Positions 31,279 through 35,461 of a DNA stretch of 35,461 bases are shown here, piece by piece. Numbering within the stretch: position 1 is the stretch's first letter; each line of letters starts with the position of its first letter. The notes below the pieces were generated by a model. That model ran no database searches. It was not told the origin of the DNA and saw nothing but the letters and a program-made list of their open reading frames with translations. Position numbers and translations under genes: made by a program. This stretch comes from Oscillospiraceae bacterium (lineage in GTDB: Bacteria; Bacillota; Clostridia; Oscillospirales; Ruminococcaceae): NCBI GenBank assembly GCA_029067895.1, contig JAIEDQ010000071.1, forward strand, positions 1-35,461, read 5' to 3'.

Positions 31279-31315
31279 ATTATAAGCGTTTTCCTCGTCC
31301 CAATGCAAAAAAATC

Positions 31316-31344
31316 TTGACAATGGCGCGTATCTGTTGTAAAAT
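31316..31344 (+). promoter_or_regulatory. gltA promoter
   Basis: TTGACA, 17 nt, TAAAAT, about 50 nt before the gltA start. Confidence 0.8.
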
Positions 31345-31393
31345 ATAAATATATGTATATGCTATTTTTATTACTGTAAAAGGAGAACACGCA

Positions 31394-32755
31394 TTGAACA
31401 GCATCGACTACGACAAGAACGTCTTTAAAAGCTTATGCGGCGAATTCGTGAAAAATAACAGGATTCCCCCCGAGCTTTATGAAAAATATCAAGTAAAAAG
31501 AGGTCTCCGCAACAGCGACGGAAGCGGCGTTATGGCGGGTATCACAAATATATGCAACGTTCACGGCTATATCGTGAACGAGGGCGAGCGCGAACCCGTG
31601 GAGGGCGAGCTTATCTACCGCGGCTACAGTATCGCAGATATCGTGGCGAACACCTCCGAGGTCGGACGCTTCGGCTTCGAGGAGACAGCTTACCTGCTTT
31701 TGTTCGGACAGCTTCCATCAGAGGAACAGCTTAAGGGCTTCAATAAAATGCTGTCCCAGTTCAGAGAGCTTCCCAAGGGCTTTTCCGAGGACATGATCTT
31801 CAAAGCCCCCTCGCGGGATATCATGAATAAAATGGCGCGTTCGGTGCTGGCTCTTTATTCCTACGATGAGGATCCGGAGGACAGAAGCCTTGAAATGGAG
31901 CTGCTCAGAGCGGTCTCCATAATAGCGAGACTTCCCTCGGCTATGGTGGACGCATACCAGATCAAGCGCAGGGTGTTCGATAACGAAAGCCTCTATATGC
32001 ACCCGCTTAATCCCGACGAGTGTACGGCGCAGAGCGTCCTGTCCACACTCAGACCCGACAGGCAGTACTCGGCAGAAGAGGCAAGACTTCTCGACCTTAT
32101 GCTCATACTTCACGCGGAGCACGGCGGAGGAAACAACTCCACCTTTACCTGCCGCACTCTTACCTCGGCGGACACCGACGCGTATTCGGCGTATTCGGCG
32201 GCGATAGGCTCTCTTAAGGGTCAGCGGCACGGCGGCGCGAACTTTAAGGTGATACGTCAGCTTGAAGAGTTCAAGACCAATATCTCCGACTGGGAGGACG
32301 ACGGTCAGGTTGCTGACTATATCGCCAAGGTCATCAGAAAGGAAGCGGGAGACGGAAGCGGTCTTATATACGGTATGGGACACGCGGTCTACACGCTTTC
32401 CGACCCGAGGGCAGTCATTCTCAAGCGCAATGCGGTAAGGCTTGCGGAGGGTACGGAGTACGAAAAGGAATTCCGTCTGCTGGACGCGGTGGAAAGGATA
32501 ACTCCCGAGGTCTTTGCAAACGTAAAGGGAAGCACAAAGACAATGTGCGCAAATGTAGATCTTTATTCGGGACTTGTCTACAGAATGCTGAAGATACCCG
32601 CAGAGCTGAACACGCCGCTTTTCGCGGTGTCCAGGATAGCGGGCTGGGCGGCTCACCGTATCGAGGAGCTTATCAACGGCAGGAGGATAATCCGTCCCGC
32701 GTATAAGGCGATAGCCAAAAGGAAAAAATATATTCCGATAGGCGAGCGCGTATAA
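31394..32755 (+). CDS. gltA: Citrate synthase
   Basis: Condenses acetyl-CoA and oxaloacetate to citrate. The 453-residue protein has the family body with ELIYRGYSIADI near 76, LHAEHGGGNNSTF (about 238) with catalytic-site His, GMGHAVYT (about 326) with the second His, and NVDLYSG (about 387) with the catalytic Asp. All key residues are present. In a fermentative clostridium it would feed 2-oxoglutarate and glutamate synthesis. The start is TTG with AAAGGAG 8 nt upstream. Strongly expressed from its own promoter. No aconitase or isocitrate dehydrogenase gene is adjacent. A 2-methylcitrate synthase role cannot be excluded from sequence. Confidence 0.93.
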   Translation: MNSIDYDKNVFKSLCGEFVKNNRIPPELYEKYQVKRGLRNSDGSGVMAGITNICNVHGYIVNEGEREPVEGELIYRGYSIADIVANTSEVGRFGFEETAYLLLFGQLPSEEQLKGFNKMLSQFRELPKGFSEDMIFKAPSRDIMNKMARSVLALYSYDEDPEDRSLEMELLRAVSIIARLPSAMVDAYQIKRRVFDNESLYMHPLNPDECTAQSVLSTLRPDRQYSAEEARLLDLMLILHAEHGGGNNSTFTCRTLTSADTDAYSAYSAAIGSLKGQRHGGANFKVIRQLEEFKTNISDWEDDGQVADYIAKVIRKEAGDGSGLIYGMGHAVYTLSDPRAVILKRNAVRLAEGTEYEKEFRLLDAVERITPEVFANVKGSTKTMCANVDLYSGLVYRMLKIPAELNTPLFAVSRIAGWAAHRIEELINGRRIIRPAYKAIAKRKKYIPIGERV

Positions 32756-32812
32756 TCAAGTAAATGCAAATCAGCCGTCCTGCGGCAATACTTTGAATAA
32801 GGGGATATCGAC

Positions 32813-33829
32813 ATGGGAAAGAAACCTTACAAGGCAAAGAAAGTAAAGCTTGACAAGAAATTTTCAATGGCGGCGTATACGCTTACGCTTGCCGCTGCCG
32901 TTGTGGCAAGGACAGTTCAGCTACAGAATAACGTCAATTTTGCAACAGGAAAGTATATCGACCCGTCGCCTGCGAAAAATTATGCTATGTGGGTGCTGAT
33001 AATCGGTTTTATACTCATCTCGGCAATAATGATAATGGGACAGTCGCGGGACAAGGCTATAAAGTCCTGTATACTTATAAATCCTATGCGTCTGCGTTCG
33101 GAAAGACTTGCCAAAAAGGTTTCCCCCGTGGCTGCGGCGGTCATGATCCTTATGGCGGGACTTACCGCATTTGACATCATTCTCGACCTTTCCGCCGTTG
33201 CGGAGAAGAACGCGAAAATATCCACCGAGGATAATCCCGTATTTGCCTTTGCGGGAATCCCGACCCTGACGTGGATAATCTATGTATGCGCAATTATCAC
33301 AATAATCACCTTTGTTTCAACGGCGTCCAACATTCTAAAGGGAGATGGCGTTACCAAGGGCAACTGCGTTTTCCTTATGTTTTTCCCGATATGGAAGCTG
33401 CTTGAGATCTTCTCCATGTTCTCGGAAAACCAGCTTGTGGGCGTTTATTCCGAAAAGGTCTACATCATGCTTACGGCAATGACCTCCTCCATGTTCTTTA
33501 TCTACGCGGCGAGAGTTTTTGCGGGCTTTGAAAAGAAAAACACACGTATTTTCATGTGCATCTTCGGATACGCCGCTTCGATCTTTGCGGCAGTGTCGGT
33601 TCTTCCCAGATATATTTCCTACTTTACGCTCAGCTATTACGAGCGTGAGGGAATGTCCGCGCCCGAAACGTCAGACGTGGGAATAGCCGTTGTGACGATA
33701 GCTGTTGTTGCTGTTTTCTGGAGCACCTACGTTTACAGAGTAATGCCCAAGCTGAACCTTACGGGCAAGCGCCGCTGGATGAAAACCACTATTGCGGTAA
33801 AAAATATGCAGTCCATTGAGGACGAATAA
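32813..33829 (+). CDS. Polytopic membrane protein of unknown function
   Basis: No family is recognised for this 338-residue protein. It has a very basic N-terminus (GKKPYKAKKVKLDKK) and about eight hydrophobic segments (near 18-35, 58-75, 103-125, 147-168, 182-200, 212-234, 243-262, 288-308), ending in a short charged tail. There are no obvious catalytic motifs. The ATG follows AAGGGG. It lies 57 nt after gltA on the same strand with no clear terminator between, so co-transcription is possible. Confidence 0.7.
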   Translation: MGKKPYKAKKVKLDKKFSMAAYTLTLAAAVVARTVQLQNNVNFATGKYIDPSPAKNYAMWVLIIGFILISAIMIMGQSRDKAIKSCILINPMRLRSERLAKKVSPVAAAVMILMAGLTAFDIILDLSAVAEKNAKISTEDNPVFAFAGIPTLTWIIYVCAIITIITFVSTASNILKGDGVTKGNCVFLMFFPIWKLLEIFSMFSENQLVGVYSEKVYIMLTAMTSSMFFIYAARVFAGFEKKNTRIFMCIFGYAASIFAAVSVLPRYISYFTLSYYEREGMSAPETSDVGIAVVTIAVVAVFWSTYVYRVMPKLNLTGKRRWMKTTIAVKNMQSIEDE

Positions 33830-33847
33830 GTATTTCAAATAATCAAA

Positions 33848-33895
33848 GCAGAGGATAGAGGATAGAAATGAACGAGTCTGTTCTCTATCCTCTGC
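33848..33895 (+). terminator. Hairpin after the membrane-protein gene
   Basis: GCAGAGGATAGAG / CTCTATCCTCTGC, a perfect 13-bp stem with a 22-nt loop, 18 nt after the stop codon. The left arm and loop contain a tandem GAGGATA repeat. Only a short pyrimidine tract follows, so termination strength is uncertain. Confidence 0.5.
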
Positions 33896-33930
33896 CCTCT
33901 ATTTTCTGAAAAAGGAAGTGAATCCCCGAA

Positions 33931-35247
33931 GTGAAAAAAATCAAGCTTGCGGCAGCGGTATTGTCCTGCTCGGTATTTATGTCAGGCTGTTCTTTCGGAG
34001 GCTCGGTGGATTCGCTTCTGTCTGCGCCGAAGCTGTCGGAGGAACAGAACGCCGTCTACGACGCGCTTATCAAGTCGGTGGGAAAGGATATCAGGCTTAA
34101 ATATCCCCGTTCGGGCGAGTACCGCTCGGCTTTCGTTTTCGCGGATATCGACGGCGAGCCCGACCGCGAGGCTGTGGTGTTCTACGAAAAGACGGGCGAG
34201 ACCGAGGGCGGCGGAAACGTGAGGATAAATGTTATCGACCGCCGCGGCGGCAAGTGGACAAGCGTCTACGACCATGCGGGAGCGGGTACGGGAATAGACA
34301 GGATAATCTTTGCCGAGCTGGGAGAAAGCGGCAGACAGAATGTTATTATCGGCTACACGCTGCTTTCGGGAGAAAGAAGCGTACAGATATACGGCTATGA
34401 AAACGGTCTGCTGAACACGGAGTATTCCGACAGCTACAGCACGATGTTTTCAGCGGACTTAGAACGGGACGGCAACAACGAGCTTATTCTTATCCGACCG
34501 GGAAATCAGATGAGGAAGGCTTCGCTCAGCTCCGTATCGACCGACCTTGAAAGCGGCAGCATAGCGGAGACGGGCAGCGTGGCTCTGGACGAGTCCGCGA
34601 CAGAGTTCGTCAGCGTCGCGGCGGGATACGTGGGAAAGGAAACCCCCGCTATCTTTATCGACGGTCTTTCGGGCGGACAGCTTACTACGGAGATAATCTA
34701 TTCCGTGGACGGTCAGCTTAGAAATCCCCTTTATCTGGGAGAGTCGGGTCTTATCGAAAGGACAAGGCGTCCCGCGGGTTATCTCTGTACGGACATAGAC
34801 CTTGACGGGGTGATCGAGATACCCACCTTGACGCTTTTTCCCGGATATTCCGAGGACTCGTCGGGGACAAAGCTGTACAGCACCGACTGGAACGTTTTCG
34901 ACAACTACAGCATTACGAAAAAATATTCAAGCTTCTATAACGTGAGCGAGGGATACTGCTTTATCCTGCCAAGCCGCTGGGACGGCGTTGTCACCGTCAA
35001 AAGAGACTCGGCGACGGGCGAGGCGGTGTTCTGCAAGTTCAAAGCGGATCTTGCGAACAGCACGGTGGAGCTGCTGAGGATAGCGGTAGCCTCCGAGGAG
35101 GAGACGGGAGCGCTTCTGGACGAGGGCTATATGGTGCTGAAAAGCAACAATAAAACCAACTATCTTGTGAAGTGTCCCGACCTGACGGACGAACCTCTGA
35201 CGCTTACGGGAACAGAGATCGGCAACAGCCTGTATCTTATGGCATAA
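33931..35247 (+). CDS. Secreted lipoprotein with FG-GAP/VCBS-like Asp-rich repeats
   Basis: The 438-residue product starts with a signal peptide and lipobox: MKKIKLAAAV...VFMSGC, with the lipidated Cys at residue 20. The mature part contains several stretches of the form FADIDGEPDREAVVFY, SADLERDGNNELILI and CTDIDLDGVIEIPTL, which resemble the Ca-binding loops of FG-GAP/VCBS beta-propeller repeats. No enzyme motif is seen, and no precise family is assigned. It is probably anchored outside the membrane. The GTG start has AAGGAAG 12 nt upstream, rather far; no better in-frame start precedes the signal peptide. Repeat copy D begins 2 nt after the stop. Confidence 0.72.
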   Translation: MKKIKLAAAVLSCSVFMSGCSFGGSVDSLLSAPKLSEEQNAVYDALIKSVGKDIRLKYPRSGEYRSAFVFADIDGEPDREAVVFYEKTGETEGGGNVRINVIDRRGGKWTSVYDHAGAGTGIDRIIFAELGESGRQNVIIGYTLLSGERSVQIYGYENGLLNTEYSDSYSTMFSADLERDGNNELILIRPGNQMRKASLSSVSTDLESGSIAETGSVALDESATEFVSVAAGYVGKETPAIFIDGLSGGQLTTEIIYSVDGQLRNPLYLGESGLIERTRRPAGYLCTDIDLDGVIEIPTLTLFPGYSEDSSGTKLYSTDWNVFDNYSITKKYSSFYNVSEGYCFILPSRWDGVVTVKRDSATGEAVFCKFKADLANSTVELLRIAVASEEETGALLDEGYMVLKSNNKTNYLVKCPDLTDEPLTLTGTEIGNSLYLMA

Positions 35248-35248
35248 A

Positions 35249-35349
35249 AAAGGCTGAGCCTTTACCCCTGCCGCCGTCTATAGCGGTGACGGCAAATTTC
35301 GTTTCCGAGACAAAAGTTCAGTTTGGAAATAAAGTTTGTACGAAAAGGC
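35249..35349 (+). repeat. Dispersed palindromic intergenic repeat, copy D
   Basis: AAAGGCTGAGCCTTT, ACCCCTGCCGCCGTCTATAG, GACGGCAAATTTCG, TTTCCGAGACAAAAGTT, GTTTGGAAATAAAGTTTGTACGAAAA. The best-preserved full-length copy, right after the lipoprotein gene. Confidence 0.82.
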
Positions 35350-35461
35350 GGAGGGTTTGCGGGTGGCGCGGGGGTGTGTTGGGTGGGGTGTGGGTTGTGG
35401 GGGGGGGTTGGGTTAAGGTGTGGGTGGGGGGTTGGGGGGGGGGGGGGGGGGGGGGGGGGGG
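35350..35461. other. G/T-only degenerate contig end (poly-G)
   Basis: From about 35360 the sequence is almost only G and T and ends in a long run of G. This is the usual look of failed two-colour sequencing cycles at a contig end and should not be read as biology. Confidence 0.85.

Noticed and set aside
35395-35461. G-quadruplex or telomere-like G-rich repeat
   Set aside because: Better explained as a poly-G sequencing artefact at the contig end.
1-35461. CRISPR arrays, tRNA, rRNA and insertion sequences
   Set aside because: No regularly spaced direct repeats, cloverleaf-type sequences or transposase genes were seen on reading both strands.

Overview
The window looks like one end of a contig from a Gram-positive, endospore-forming clostridium of the Ruminococcus/Oscillospiraceae type. 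The reasons are sporulation genes (the 3' half of sigK, a spoIID homologue), a clostridial division and cell-wall (dcw) cluster with MraZ and DivIB/FtsQ but no FtsA, strong AGGAGG-type ribosome sites and TTGACA-17-TATAAT promoters, and a MurE with the meso-diaminopimelate signature DNPRxEDP. The species assignment is inference. The last ~100 bases decay into poly-G and are probably sequencing artefact.

Bases 1-3520 are the right-hand part of an integrated element. It carries a minus-strand pair (a Panacea/DUF4065 antitoxin-like gene and a coiled-coil membrane protein) in visibly AT-rich DNA, then a large serine recombinase. The recombinase stop codon coincides with the point where the reading frame of sigK resumes (NEILMH...). 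Only the C-terminal half of sigma-K is present. This is the arrangement of the Bacillus subtilis skin element (recombinase SpoIVCA, 3' half spoIIIC), so the left piece is best read as a skin-like sigK-intervening element with a possible toxin-antitoxin cargo. The 5' half of sigK lies beyond the left edge.

Bases 3950-9520 hold a 43-residue Cys-rich mini-protein, a ClpC-type AAA+ unfoldase with an unusual middle region, a rubrerythrin with two promoters and a palindromic operator, a bioY-DUF1284 operon under a BirA-like operator, and an HD-domain hydrolase.

Bases 9720-24420 are the dcw cluster, all on the plus strand: mraZ, rsmH, ftsL, ftsI/pbpB, a murE-murF fusion, mraY, ftsW, murG, murA, ftsQ, ftsZ. 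Together they make lipid II (MurA, MurE, MurF, MraY, MurG), polymerise and crosslink septal peptidoglycan (FtsW, FtsI) and assemble the divisome (FtsL, FtsQ, FtsZ). murD, normally between mraY and ftsW, is absent, and a dispersed repeat sits in that gap.

Bases 24430-35461 hold a small promoter-ORF-terminator unit, an XRE repressor divergent from a two-gene ABC exporter operon with two matching palindromic operators, a PH-like membrane protein, spoIID, citrate synthase, an unknown polytopic membrane protein and an FG-GAP-like lipoprotein. A ~75-100 bp palindromic intergenic repeat occurs four times (after mraY, ftsZ, the ABC operon and the lipoprotein gene). No tRNA, rRNA, CRISPR array or insertion sequence was recognised.
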